Shown in pieces: positions 33,886-46,376 of a stretch of 64,000 bases of DNA; positions within the stretch are counted from its first letter, which is position 1, and every line of letters starts with the position of its first letter. Location: NCBI GenBank assembly GCA_050084515.1, contig CM114272.1, forward strand, positions 19,530,001 through 19,594,000, given 5' to 3'. Made by a program: the position numbers and the translations under genes. The DNA is from Blasia pusilla (taxonomy: Eukaryota > Marchantiophyta > Marchantiopsida > Blasiales). Below the pieces are notes generated by a model. The model searched no databases and had not been told where the DNA came from. It was given only the letters and a program-made list of their open reading frames with translations.

Positions 33886-35620
33886 CACATTTGTGAGACC
33901 TTGTTGATGGAGAGATCTACTTTATTTAATTGGAATATTTTGGTTCTTCTCGTCTCGTTGTGCGGATTATATGAGTTAGCATGGGATCGTGTGTATTTGT
34001 ATGTGCATTCAATGACAACGATGTATTTTATGTAGTGATGTGTATGCGCACGACAAAATGCTAGAACATGTCGTTCCATGTTATGAACAGGTTGAACTCT
34101 CTAGATCTCCTAGCCTGTTTTGAATCACACCAACTCCTAAACTTCGCAATGAATTTTTGCAACTCTATCATACCTACCGCTCCCAAAAACCTACACGGCC
34201 CTCTACCACGGTCGTCCATCTCGTACGCCCAAATAGTAAGATCACTCAATGTGTTTGGTGATGCGCTCACAAACTACTCTATGCCCTTCCCTAATCTGAA
34301 GTGGACACCAAAGGAGGTCGAGGTGGTCCCTGACGTGGAGACCCTCAAAACCTCGCACCACTCCACGTCAATCCTCTAGATCTACTTTCAAGTCTACCAC
34401 ATCGCATGTCAAAGTTCTGAAAGAACGTCGTGATGATCCTCATGCCCCTCTCACACAATCACTCTCAATCTCATGAGTAAGCCCTCAATCTCTCAAGCCA
34501 ACATGCAACACTCAATCTACACTCCCTCTCCTAGAGACGTGTACTGTGCCGCAATAAGCGGCGTTGTGCAACAAATCAACTATTGTGCCATCGTCTCAAC
34601 GATAGATCATACCCTCAACTCTCGACATCCCACATAGGTCTGTGTCCCCTAAACCACATAAATGAAGAATGTTGTGAGCATCTGCACAAAATCCAATATC
34701 CGTAGATAATGACCCAATTCCCAGAATTCACTCATATATGTAGGGCAAAAGACTAGAATGGTTAACCTAAACAAATGTCGATGTCGCTCCTCAACAACCG
34801 TGACTCTCAACCCCAACTCGGTTGTAAACACAAACTCCTCCAATCAGCAAGTCATACTCCTCTAGTATTGACGATAATAAAATCTACTCGATGTGCGATG
34901 CAAGTACATCAGTAATGTGCCGCACTGGCGACACAAAATGGCTTCAAACGACATGGCACTTGATGATGGGATGCGGCACTCATCGACATATCCTCCTCTA
35001 TCAGCAAGATTCGCCCAACTCCCCGATGATGGTGCGGCTTTGCGATCGAGACGGTGCATTGCGGCCACAAGAGGCATTGTGTGGCAATCGGCAGCGTGGT
35101 GCGGTTGCAAGCGTCAAGGCACGGTACTAAATCGTCCTCGAGCGGCTTCCACCTCAAGACATAACAAAGCGAAAAGGAAAATGCAACACGGTCACTTCGA
35201 GATCACGTGCCTTCCCTCAACGTTACTCACGGTTTGACGACAATCAACTGTGTAATGACGACGGCGGAAAAGTAGGTAGTGGCGCGAAAATTCTTCCAGT
35301 AGATGACCATTGATCACATCCATCCGTTGAGCCACAACGCATGACGATAACCAACGGTGACTGACACCACTAACCGTGGTCGACCCAACTGACTTCGTGC
35401 AGCGGACACAGTTAGGTCAAGATCCAGGAATGCGGTAGGACGGAAAGGCGACAAACCCGTCAGTAGCGACGACAACGGAACTACAGGATCGCAGGGATGG
35501 GTAGCCGTGGGAAGTCACAAGCACGCGAACGGAGTATAATAGCCATGGTTGTTCGATGGCAACTGAAGGCCGGGAAAACCGAAGACGAAAAAAGGGCAAG
35601 CATGGTAGACATATAGGGTT

Positions 35621-36200
35621 ATCCAATATAACATGGATTTATGTGACTAGAAACTATGTACAATTACATAAAATCGTGAGATAATAAAACAGAATAGTAA
35701 TAAATTTGTGATTTTTTCTCTTAACTCATATTTATATTTTGGAAAGGAAAATTGAATTTGAATGGAAAAGGAGACTAATTTTCTTAATTAAAATTAGTGA
35801 ATGATTTCATTAATTGATGTTATTTTGGTGAGAAGAATGAAAGGAAAAAAAGTAATATTATTTAATTTTTTATGGAAGGGTATAATTATTGAAGGCAGAA
35901 GAATATTATTTAAATTTAAATGGAAGAGTCAAGTTACTTAGAAGAGTGGAATGTTATTAAGATGTTAAAATTTTAAAAAGTGGAAATCTATGTTATTTAC
36001 TCATGGAAATTATTATAAATAGTAGGGTAAAAAGAAACTAGTGTGGGCCCTGTTATGTAAGATTAGTGCAATTTTTGCAAAACTATTAACATAAATAAAT
36101 GTAAAAATATGAATGCTGAATGTTGTTTAATTTTAAATTAGTGTTATTTAGTAAATTTGCGTTTGTAAACATGTTACAATTGCGGTTTAGCTAGACAGGT
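35621..36200. other. Very AT-rich repeat sequence, right side of copy D
   Basis: No gene is supported. It contains ATGGAAGGGTATAATTATT-like and GATGTTATTTTGGTGAGAAG blocks that resemble the reverse complement of the sequence left of copy D. Confidence 0.4.
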
Positions 36201-36662
36201 GTACAAGACAACTACCATTTGAAATTCATTATTGAGGTATACAATTCATTTTTCCATGTGGTTTGGTTGTGAAACATTCTTTTCTCATGTTATTTGGTGG
36301 TGTACAGTACTTGCATATGGAGTGGAGCATATGAAATTCTGCATTGAGTGGCCTAAGGATACCCATTGACTCTTGTTTAATGAAGATGTTGTTAATCCTC
36401 GTATTGGTGGAAATGGAGGGATAGTTGATTTGGAATTCATGGGAGCAACTACATTTTGCTTTCCATGAACTTTGTTGGTGATTTCATTGCACCGAAAGAA
36501 ACATGAGAGAATCTCCAAGAAACGATGTGCCTAACTAAAATGTGGTAACATGTGGGGGATAGAAGAAACTGTATTCAAGTGTAGAGAGATGATATTTAAT
36601 GGTAAGGAGGACGGCCAAAATCTGCTTTGGTAGTGGAGTGAAGAGGGGATACCTATGTATTG

Positions 36663-36713
36663 AATTCTCATAGAACAACATGTGGAATGCTCACATGTTG
36701 TTCTATGAGAATT
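36663..36713. repeat. Perfect 22-bp inverted repeat, 7-base loop
   Basis: The arms 36663-36684 and 36692-36713 are perfectly complementary around the loop GAATGCT. The left arm starts AATTCTCATAGAAC. The transcript of either strand would form a stable hairpin. No flanking target duplication or longer homology is seen. Confidence 0.95.
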
Positions 36714-38220
36714 AAGAAGAGTATTGAGAACAGTCACAAGAAGGTGAACATAGTCAATGTATTTATGCAATGAAATATGACATGAGAAGTAAAGTCGTAA
36801 TTGTGCATACTATTTATGTATGTCATTGGGATATGACGTTCCTGTGTGGGATGTCAAGAAGCAAACAAAGGGACAGGTTTTTATTCGTGCAACTAAAAGC
36901 ATTTGAGGGTATGATGTTAGATTTGTAAAAAATGCGAGAGGTAGGTGAAATCAGAACTTGGAGTTCAATGCTTGAAGGGTGGATTGTCAAGCCTACAAGT
37001 TTAGGGAAGGTTGCATACTTGCCCACTTAAGGGTTCCATTGTATTTGTGTGGATCAAGGGTTCATTTTTTTTTAAAGTCCACGTGTCGAAGATCCAACTT
37101 AAGGAGCAATAAGGGAGATTGTTTGACAATCATGTGTATGGAAATGCATTCTAGGCAAGGAATTCCAAACTGCTTGAGAAGGAAAAGGATAAGTGAAGTA
37201 CTCATAAGCATTGTTGAAGAGAAATATATGAGTAACAAGGAAGCATAATGAGTTTGCACCAGGTATATCAAATTTCAGATGAAGGCCAAAAGTGAGAGAT
37301 GAGGGCAGCTTTATTGAATTGATTTTTAAAGTAATGTACAATTATGATGCCGATTAGACGAAGGATTTGCAAAACACTAGGGTGTGTTTGATTTTTCTCA
37401 TTGCAATAATCCATTCAGATTGTGCACTCCAATTTCACACCATTCCAAAATTCAAGCTACAGTTGAGCGTAATTCACTTGGGCAACAAAAATGTAACCTA
37501 GTTCAAGGTAACTAGTTGGACCAAGTTGTAGGGTCTGCAAACCTTTCATGTTTTTTATTGCACATGTGCACAAGATTCCATTCAAAATTTGACCTTTTTG
37601 ATCTCCCAGGCATTTATTTATCATTTATCATTCAAAAATTAAATAAAACAATATAACAGAAGATTATGTAGATTATTGTTGTGGGGGGTGAGATACATGA
37701 GAGACATTCTCTGCTTTGTTTTGACCGTATATCAATCCATTGAAAGTGGGTTTTCTAATATCAGGTTTGAACATACAGGTCCATGTGTACATGTAGGCGT
37801 CCTTAAACGAGTTTGGAAGAAACTCCGGTGAATGAAAGGAAAATTATGAGAGGTGACATAACTGTTAGTGATAGGCATTAAAAATCTTGCTTCATGTCAC
37901 AGTGTACGTTCTTACCGGTTATTCTTACGTTTTGAGATGAAAAAAGTATAATTATTTTAAAAAAATGATTTTTAAAAATAAAAAAAATTCGGGCGCAATA
38001 GGATTGACATGTTAACTGGTTATTTTGTATGACTAGGTTGTTTCTCTGCTAACAAACCGCGTACAAGTAGAGGCCTAGTCCGGGGTCTAAACTTTTACCG
38101 CAATGTTTCGGCACTAAGGAGAATTTTCAAAACTGTCGTTATCTTTCAGCGTTGCGATGTACAGACGGTGCGTACGTCACATGGACAGGGATCCTTTATT
38201 GCAGTGTTGTCTCCATGCTG

Positions 38221-38302
38221 AGAGAGGACACAGTTTCTCATACTTCGGGAGTCTAGAATTGAGGTCATAGAGTTATGATTTATGACCTCATACCTCCTCT
38301 CT
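38221..38302. repeat. Two-step palindrome
   Basis: The outer arms AGAGAGGA (38221-38228) and TCCTCTCT (38295-38302) enclose inner arms TGAGGTCATA (38260-38269) and TATGACCTCA (38281-38290). Confidence 0.8.
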
Positions 38303-39061
38303 GTCCATGGTTTCGACCGTCTCCACTCGTCGCCACCACATTGGTTACTTAGTGGAACAGAGTTTAGAGCAGTCGGAATAAGTACCGTTGTCGAAAGACG
38401 ACGATTCTAAAAGAATGCAGCACTTCGAGAGTTTAGAGATAGTTTGTGTTGGATGAAAGGTGGAGGAGTAAATGAGAGTTAGAAACTAATGACGATTGGT
38501 GACGTTATCTATCATATGGGCTAAATACAATTTCGTCAATTCCGAAAGTTGTTATTACCACACAAATATCAGATGCTAGTGGTAAGTCGAAGGAAAAGTT
38601 CGACGATCCTCATTCACAATCCGGCGAATAGAGACAAAGTTTTATTTCAGAACCGGACGGTTCACGACCAGGTCACAAGGCATAAGAGCTTCACAAAGCC
38701 ATATTCAAAACTTAACACTATTACTTATCACTATTATTCTGCACAGTGGGTATTTTTAATACCCTCCCTCCCCGCACCTAAACTACTCCACATTTGAGAA
38801 ATGTAGGTTATAGGTCATTAGAAAACGATTGTGGTACTGTTTCAAAACTCCGTTCATTTATAGGTCAATATACTTCCACTTCTGCCCTTTAATTTAAGAG
38901 TCTTTCGAGGAAACATCTACCTTAAAAAAAATAATTAAGAACTCCTGATTGAGTTCTCGAAATTCCCGTCCCTTCCCCTTTCTACTAAGTTCGATTGACA
39001 GTATCGAAGTACTTCACTTCTTCCCTTTCATCTCAACGCATCCAGACGCTGTGATAAGATT

Positions 39062-42000
39062 TTAGTCTTGAACAACAGGTCCAGCTGCCAAGATCTCCTG
39101 GGCAAGATTTGAGTCAACGCCAACTTTGTACTCCGCGAAATTCAAATAGTTCTTCTGGAACAAGCCTGCCAACTTCCTGAGGGTGTCCGAGTAAGACTTC
39201 TTGTCCTTCCACTGCATACAGATCGTCACAAAAGTTAAGTCATGTCAGATCATCACTTTCTCGGATATTACTCCTTAAATTTGTCCTTAAATTTGGAACT
39301 TGGACATTCAAACGTCCAAAACAGTACTTACGCTATTCTCCGGCTGCAGAATTTCGGACGGTACTCCTGCGACTGCCGTTGGCACCTGGAGCTTAAAAAT
39401 AGGAGTCTCTCTATACTCTGCCTCAAGAAGAGATCCATCATGAATAGCATCGATAATTCTTCGTGTGTAGGACAACTTCATCCGGAGCCCGGTTCCATAG
39501 CTGCAAGCAATAACAAAAGCTCAGCGCTCCTTAATGGATTTCATACTTGAGCGGGAAAGATAGAAGAGGGGAGTGGACTGGTGAAACTGACGAGATTGTG
39601 TGATGCAGCTCACCTGCCACCGGACCAACCAGTGTTCACCAACCATGCAGTCGAACCATGCTTTCGCATTTTTTCGGCAAGCATCGCTGCATACTTTGTT
39701 GGGTGCATCATTATAAACGCAGCTCCGAAACATGCAGAAAATGTGGCGGTAGGTTCTCTAATACCATCTTCGGTACCAGCGACCTGTCAAATTCAATTGC
39801 TAATCAGTTACTATCTTCACCGACAAACAATTGAGATCACAACCGGAGGCTCCCATCTTCTGTACTAGCAACCTGTCAAATTCATTTGCTAATCAGTTGC
39901 TATCTTCAGCGACAAACAATTGAGATCACAACCGGAGGCCACCAAAAGAGACTGAAATTTCATACGAGCTCGGCCTTTGACATTTACAGGGAGACAACTT
40001 CTTACCAAGGCGGTGTATCCACTGATGAAATGGTACATTGTTTGTGGAAGTGTCAGCTTGCTAACAGGTGGTAATACTCCAAACGCATCGCAAGCCAAAA
40101 GAATAATGTTTTTGGGATGAGGCCCAACGCATGGAATCTTTGCATTCGGAATGAATTCGATTGGATAAGCTGCCCTCGTATTTTCTGTTGTAGATTACCA
40201 TCGGCCAATATGCCAGTGAGTACGTGTAGTCCAAATCGGTGCTAATCCGAGATTCGGTGCCTTTGAAATGGATAACCTCAACAAAGTGGGGAACTTACGA
40301 AAGCTCAATGATGTCTCAAATCTCTGAAATTGGGAACATTGTGGGAAACTTACCAGTGACAGACTTGTCCGAGTAATCGACCTCCCTTGAATGCTCGTCG
40401 AAAGCGACATTTTCCACCACTGGTCAAACGAAAACCACTCCATTTAGATCTCTTCATTGATCAATCGCGACACCGCCATTTTATGGAAAGTACTCCAAAA
40501 CCCCTACCTCACTAGGCAAAGCCAACAGATCGCGAGTTCTTGATTACTTACCTTCCCAGGCTGCAACCACTACTCAAAGCGACTTCACAGACCAACCACA
40601 TATTGTAGAAGCTTTTGATGCAAACAAAACATTTGAACAGCTTGGGTATTACAGGAAAGTGAAGTATACCAGTTCCGAACTTGATAGCATTCCAAATATC
40701 TGGCTCTCTTTCTTGGGACAGGTCGATGCATTTGGCGTAACACCCTCCTTCGATATTTGACACGCCTTCGTCACCCCAGCAGTGTTCGTCATCACCAATT
40801 AGGTACCGGTTGTGGTCCGTCGAAAGAGTAGTTTTTCCAGTTCCTATCATCAAAAAACAAACGACACCACGATTATTAGTGCCTTGAGAGCCCATATCTC
40901 ACTCTGAGACATCCATCCCACACACTGAAATACGGAGCACCGTTATATATCAACAATACCTGATAATCCAAAAAACAACGCCACATCCCCTCCTTTTCCC
41001 ATATTGCAGCCTGAATGTAAAGACAGGATGCCCCTCATTGGCATCATGTAGTGCATCAAGCTGAACAGACCCTTCTTCATCTCTCCAGCATACTGCGTCC
41101 CCAGAATCACCATCTCTCTTCGTTTCAAGTTGATATCTATGCTAGTTGAGGATGTCATATAATGTGTATATCGATTGCACGGAAATTGCCCGGCATTGTA
41201 GATGGTAAAGTCAGGAGTCCCAAAGTCCTCAACTTCTTCGGGAGTAGGGCGGATACACCTGCCACCCATAGTCTTTAATGCAAACTGAAGGCCATACTGA
41301 ACATCATATCATATCCTCATTCACACCGACGAATATCGCACATTTCCGTCGTTAATGCTGACCACCACGATCTCCACAATACGGAGCTATCGAGGAACAT
41401 CTTATGTGCAACAAATTTTTTAAATACTTTTGAAGTTACACCTCTACTCGTCGAACGCAGTGTCCATCCACATACACACAGCTAAACAGCACAGGGAGGA
41501 GTGTCGGATGCTTACATGTTATACATGAAAAGTGAGTGGTAAGCACGCGCAGAGATGATTCTGACTTTGATCTTGTTTTCTGGGTCCCAGTTCAAAAACT
41601 GATCGTTGACGAACACCTGGAAAATCACACAGCTAAGCATGAACAAATAGACAGACATCGGCGACGAAAGCACAGATGTCGGCAGACTTCCGCGAATTGG
41701 AAATTTCTCGACTCAAAACGTGATGATGCATATTCCTACTGAAGTATGCGGTGTTCTCTAAACTCTAAACGATAATAGCGGTGAAGGGTACGGAACAGTA
41801 CCTTCTCAAGGGAGTTCAAGTAATCAACTGCACGTTCTCTGTTGACCAGGAACGTCTCTTCGTCCATCTCGATATTCGGAGAACCTCTGCAGTAACACTG
41901 ATGATTTCAGAGGCGTCCCACGCATGTAGACTAGCTATAGAATGCTTAAGAGATGGCAACCCGTCCCTAACTTAGTGACCACCACAAACGAACGTTCCTT

Positions 42001-43180
42001 CTAATTAGCGAGCGGTACAACATCGATATCACATTGAGCATAATCGCACTACTCCTGCAGTCTGCGCCGGCTACGTACTTTCCCCACCACAGGTCATTCT
42101 TCGAGGTCTCTTCCAGTACAACACGCTTGTCTTTTGGAGATCGCCCTGTCTTCGCTCCAGAAAGAGTTGCAAGAGCTCCTGTCGATGTGATGTAGGATCC
42201 CTTCTCCGATTTTAGTGCTTGCTCATAGAGTTCTGAGACAAGAAAAAAATGTCACTCCATCAGATTGTTATTACCAGCCACTCGAGTTCCATTGGCTTGG
42301 ACTTCCAACACAACGGATCTCACTCACCTCCTGAGAAGTTCATAGACAGCTGACTTTCATGCCACAAATCAACTCTCGTGAGGAATACAGGCAGAGAGCG
42401 AACCGGCAACGACACACGACGAAACACACTATCGATAGCAGCAGGAAGACTATTTTTAAGGCCAAGTCGTAGAGAAGTTCCGCTCAAGATTCGGATAATC
42501 CAGACATCTAAGAAGTAGAACGAATACGAGTCATTAGGCACACCCAGACTCAGTTGCCCATCGTATAGTTTGTATTTTATCGTGACCATGAAGAAGCAGA
42601 GGCCTCTCTAGGTGCGACTATTCTGGTTGAGGAGTCACTGTTGGGTTGCTCGGTATACCTGCTGGAGAGAGGTTGTAGAGAACGTGCGTAAACTTGAGAG
42701 CACTATCACTGATGTTAGGCCTTGGCTCCTCGTAAAACGTCTTGACAACTGTAGTCTTCTTCGTCGGATCGCCTTTCACCACTTGGGGACCTCTCTCACG
42801 AGTCAAAGAGGCCAACGATGTACTGAAACAATCAAACAACCACTATCAATCAGTCCGGGCGGTCAGCAGAACTCAGGCCATGAAGGAATGTTCGATTTCA
42901 CTTTCTCCCACCTGATCGACTCCAGCTGCTGCCTCTGCCTCTCTTCCTCCGACATAGGAGTCCCCCCTCCTCTCGGCGTGAGACCTCCCTTGGGTGTGAG
43001 GCCTCCCCTGGGAGTGCTGGGGGCAGACTTTTTAACCTGAAGAGAATGCAGTTCATCCAAATTCTGTGCTCTGACAGTAGGTACACTGTCATCGGAGCAA
43101 ACATCGGCCGATCTCCCCTTGGTGTTGATTCTGCTCAAGCCATTTAGGCCATTTCCAGCAACCTCGCCATTGGAAGCCAT
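39062..43180 (-). CDS. PCK1: Phosphoenolpyruvate carboxykinase (ATP-dependent)
   Basis: There are twelve exons: 42912-43180, 42659-42822, 42079-42232, 41802-41886, 41516-41616, 40960-41258, 40670-40843, 40354-40419, 40006-40184, 39614-39783, 39332-39500, 39062-39211. They give 1980 bp and 659 residues; every intron is GT-AG and all phases agree. The enzyme converts oxaloacetate and ATP to PEP, CO2 and ADP in the cytosol (gluconeogenesis from lipid or amino acids, pH and carbon balance). Evidence includes TGRSPKDKR near residue 175, the kinase-1a P-loop GLSGTGKTTL across the exon 6/7 junction (about 353-364), kinase-2 IGDDEHCW (373-380), and the C-terminal blocks NTGWSGG and RMKLSYTR. The plant-type N-terminal extension carries three Gly-rich Thr-Pro repeats (about residues 56-75), the region phosphorylated in plant enzymes. 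All catalytic blocks appear intact. Confidence 0.98.
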
Positions 43181-43208
43181 CGTGTCTTACCAAACAATTT
43201 ACGATCTG

Positions 43209-43692
43209 CACAGAAACGCACACAAAATGACACAAAGCCATTGAGCATAAATCACTTGATCTAGTGAGAACTCCGGTACAAATCATGATCGTGAAGGACA
43301 TGCCGAAGAGCTCAACGCACATCATGCACCGCGTCAAATGCAACCTGGACTTGCGATTATACACCGCCTAGAGAGTCAGATTATGACGGTGCCCACAAGC
43401 ATCGCATTGCAGACGTACAACAAAAATTTCCAAGATTTCCAGTGCTCCTCTCGGACTCTCGGGGCTACAAGGAGCAAGTACCATGTGGCATGCAGTTACT
43501 ACGGTCCACCAAGGCTAACACAAGCGCAATTCGAAATCAAGAAGCAAAGAGGCGGGCAGCGGCTCTTCACATCACACATCGGAAGAGCAACTACGGCTCC
43601 CTCCCTCTCTAGTTCTAAACCAGGGAGGGGAGGGGGGTTCAAATGCGGATCGGGGTACCAAAGGAGGAAGATTACACGAGTTCCTCACCCTG
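43209..43692 (-). other. Possible 5' UTR intron of PEPCK
   Basis: On the minus strand a strong acceptor (TGTGCGTTTCTGTGCAG) ends at 43209, 29 bases before the start codon. A donor-like CTGCAGG|GTGAGGAAC lies near 43692. No coding is involved, so this cannot be confirmed by phase. Confidence 0.35.
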
Positions 43693-43886
43693 CAGCAGAT
43701 CCAGACAGTGGAGCCAATCGAGACGGAGCAGTACGTAACACGCAACGCCAAAGACACGCACGCCCCTCCTCTTCCGCTGCTGCTTCGCGTCGGCCCTATC
43801 AACCCAATTCTATGCGTCGTGCATCCTGCAAGCCAACTCTGAACTCCTTGAAGAAAGCAAGCGATTATGGAACTCTCGCACCGCAA

Positions 43887-43893
43887 ATTTATA
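43887..43893 (-). promoter_or_regulatory. TATA box candidate for PEPCK
   Basis: TATAAAT on the minus strand lies in a GC-rich context (GCGCGTATAAATTTGCGG) about 700 bp upstream of the ATG. It would give transcription from about 43855 and a leader holding the proposed intron. Confidence 0.4.
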
Positions 43894-45540
43894 CGCGCCG
43901 GGGCTCCCCCCCCCACCCTCTGTTCGTCCGGGTGGGCTGTCTCTGCAACCAAATGGCGAAAATGCCTCAGATTGGGAATCATTCCCGCTCGCTCTTTCCA
44001 ATCCCTTGTACGCACGCACGCGCACAGTCGCGCACGCTTCACAAATCCTCGCCATCCCCTCCCGTCTGTTGATCTAATTTCATCCAAGACCCTGTCTGTC
44101 ACTCCATTAGCAACATCGTCTGTCTCCTCCTTCCGCTCCTGCGCGCGATCGCTTCCGTCGCGCGCCCTGCCTTTCCCCGCTCGCACGCGGTAAGAGATAA
44201 ATTGCTCTGTCGGGCGTAACTGGGACCGGCTGGAGGAGGATTCAGTTCTCCGGCCAACCTCTCGTATTACGTATTACGCGGCACCACCCTCATCTCATCT
44301 CCGCCCGCTAGGGCGCCGCGTTTAGCCGGTCGCTATCTCCGCTACGGTTGGGTCCGTGATTCCGTGCCACTGGCTGGCTGAAGGAAACGACGCGTCGACA
44401 GATTTCACACGTGGAGGAGGGCCTTGGCGTCCTCACTACCTCCGCCCGTGAATTTCGCCAAGATCCCCCGCCTCGGTGAATTTTACCCGCATCCGGGCGG
44501 CCCGCCAGCCGGTGACCGGTATCTCCATCCCCCTCAAGCGTTCTTATGTGGAACTGGAACTTACCCAGAGCGAGAGCAAGAGAGCGATGGTTCCTGGTCC
44601 GACCACCGCACTTATGACTATTTTTATTTTCCTTCGCGGATGCGTGCCGGGGCAGCCAGTCTCGGTCCAGCTAGTCCACGTGGCGGCCTCCTAATCATGC
44701 TTGTGTGGCAGGCCGGGGGATCTGCCCCGACGCTTTAACACGTGGCGCTCTCCGAAGTGAGAAAGGTGGGCCCGGGAAATTTAGCTACCAGGCCAGTGGA
44801 AAGGAGGAGGGTTCGGGCAAAGGCGAAGGAGTCGGTTATGAGGCTGTGCGAAGGCTCACACCGTTAAGGATGAGACAAGAAAGAAAACAGTTTGACCGCA
44901 GTCCGGGACCGTAGGCTAGTAGAGTAGAGGAGCCACGGGACAGCTACACAACACGACGAGAAGACACATGAACAAACGGATGGAAATGTTTGCGTAATAC
45001 GGGTGCTCTCTCTTTGTTTGGATGTCTTTTGTCTCTCTTCGTCCTCCTCCTCTTTTGGCTCCGGTGCAAACGGGACTTGAGCTTTCACTTGAACTTCAAC
45101 TTGAACTAGATGGTGGACGCCTCTGAAGTCCATGCCCTCCTCTCCCCTGGATGGATGTACATTGTACACTTTCCATTTCGGGACGGGTGGGGGCGAGCCA
45201 CGAGGATTCCCCACCTATTTCGAGGAATGCGTGAACATAAACCAATTTTCCCGAATAAAGCCTTCGGTTTAAGAGGTGGAAATAAGGGGATGGGGTGGGC
45301 GGAGAGGAAAGGCTTAATCCCACTGAAAAGTCGGTCGGTAATTGGGTTTAGGGTTTGATTGTGTGTAGGGGAGTTGGGGATGTGGGAAAAGCGGCGCTAC
45401 CATTTCCCATTTCCATGGCCGCGATCATTTTTTTTTTTTATTCCATGGGATGCTATCATTAGGGGTGAATGGTTGAATGAAAGAGATGATAAGTCTGAAC
45501 GATATATTAAATTAGGGAAAGGTGGTAAGGAGGCAATGAC
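43894..45540. other. GC-rich PEPCK upstream region
   Basis: A CpG-rich island extends to about 44.9 kb, then composition drops. Open frames of 80-240 codons on both strands (for example minus 43572-44186 and plus 43338-44072) reflect GC content; they overlap each other and match no family. Confidence 0.4.
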
Positions 45541-46199
45541 AACCTAAGATTTAAGATAAACATATAACACCTCCCATTATTTGCAAAATCCAGATTATTA
45601 TTGGTGAGTGCCCTCTTGATACTATTATTCATTACCCTCTTGATACTTGGCCCTCTCAACCAATAAGATCCCGCCTCTTCTTAGCCAATAGGATAGCTCA
45701 GAATTGAATTAAAATGACACTTGTTAATTATCATTTTGGAAAATAATTTAAACACATGCATCACACTCACATCCACTAGTCATTTACTCTTAAGGAAACT
45801 TTTATTCTAGAAACTAGAAGGTATAAAAAATCCCTTGGACAAAGACTAGAAGGTATGAAATGATGGTCAGGGCATGCTAAAGCATTTGGAAAGATTGGTA
45901 AGACAAAAGAGGGGGATGATTCAAACATCATACAAAAAGGAAAAGGCATAACGAATTAATAAGGATACACAAATCCATTCATTAAAAAGAAAACGAAAGG
46001 AATTCAACTATTCAAACAAGTCCAATTCCACAACTAATTAAAGTGAAAAAATGGGAAGTCTTGTATGAACTAATATCACCAATTGTAAAAAGATTTGTGT
46101 CAATCTATCCTCGGCTTTGACTTCCTAGGAACTAACCCCAGTTAGTTGTACTTGATAATAAAACATTAAATAATTTTATTTCTTTACCTTATATGCGGA

Positions 46200-46375
46200 A
46201 GACTTTGGTGCTATGTCCAAAGTTATCCTTTGCTAGTCAACAAGTCCTAGGTTCAAATCCTCTCAAGCCCACCAAATTTTACTCATGTGATCCTCCTCAT
46301 GTAACTCATATTCAACCCATCCTCGACTAACCCAAAGATGTATATACTCGAGGGTGAAAACATATCAACTAAAAT
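46200..46375 (+). mobile_element. Possible tRNA-derived SINE
   Basis: A perfect pol III B box (GGTTCAAATCC at 46250-46260) lies about 45 bases after TTGGTGCTATGTCC, which resembles an A box. About 110 bp of unrelated sequence follows. A full cloverleaf is not formed, so a SINE head is more likely than a tRNA gene. The ends and target duplication were not resolved. Confidence 0.35.
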
Positions 46376-46376
46376 A

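Larger units (their letters stand above)
32642..34055 (+). mobile_element. Solo LTR of the same gypsy family, plus orientation
   Basis: It starts TTATCAAGTCTGTTAGG (counterpart of TGTCACATCTCTTAGG at 55264) and ends GTGTATGCGCACGACA (counterpart of the copy A LTR end). No internal element sequence is attached, so it is a solo LTR. It lies inside the gag of copy D in opposite orientation. It is 1414 bp rather than about 635 because of a LINE fragment and expanded GA tracts in its middle. The target duplication is not clear (CTAAG left, AAATG right). Confidence 0.75.
32096..35620 (-). mobile_element. Gypsy copy D: gag and leader fragment split by a solo LTR
   Basis: The minus-strand gag N-terminal part (WAYEMDDRGRGPCRFLGAVG, FIAKFRSWCDSKQARRSREF) lies at 34061-34270 and the gag C-terminal core (RVCPRFNLEVQFFAESQRNY, FTHLRWLIDVTQGLT) at 32255-32488. 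The leader continues to about 35.6 kb. The gag is interrupted at the codon after WNDMF by the LTR at 32642-34055. It contains no protease or pol. It is the same family as copies A and E and is dead. Confidence 0.8.
36201..39061. other. Intergenic DNA downstream of PEPCK
   Basis: No gene is recognised. Two foldbacks are listed separately. The PEPCK 3' UTR should lie in the last few hundred bases. Confidence 0.45.

Noticed and set aside
33627-34079. 150-codon minus-strand ORF with a long Ser-Leu repeat
   Set aside because: The repeat is a translated GA microsatellite; flanking residues are LTR and LINE fragment in wrong frames.
43572-44186. 204-codon minus-strand ORF upstream of PEPCK
   Set aside because: It lies in a GC-rich promoter/leader, overlaps a long plus-strand frame, shows no domain and no conserved-looking segments. 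GC content explains it.
45590-45700. Another Helitron-like start (TTATTATTGGTGAGTGCCCTCTTGAT)
   Set aside because: It resembles the 5' block of the 5.8-kb units, but no matching internal block or 3' end was found.
46200-46275. Functional tRNA gene
   Set aside because: The B box is perfect, but acceptor and anticodon stems do not form by eye, so a SINE head or chance match is more likely.
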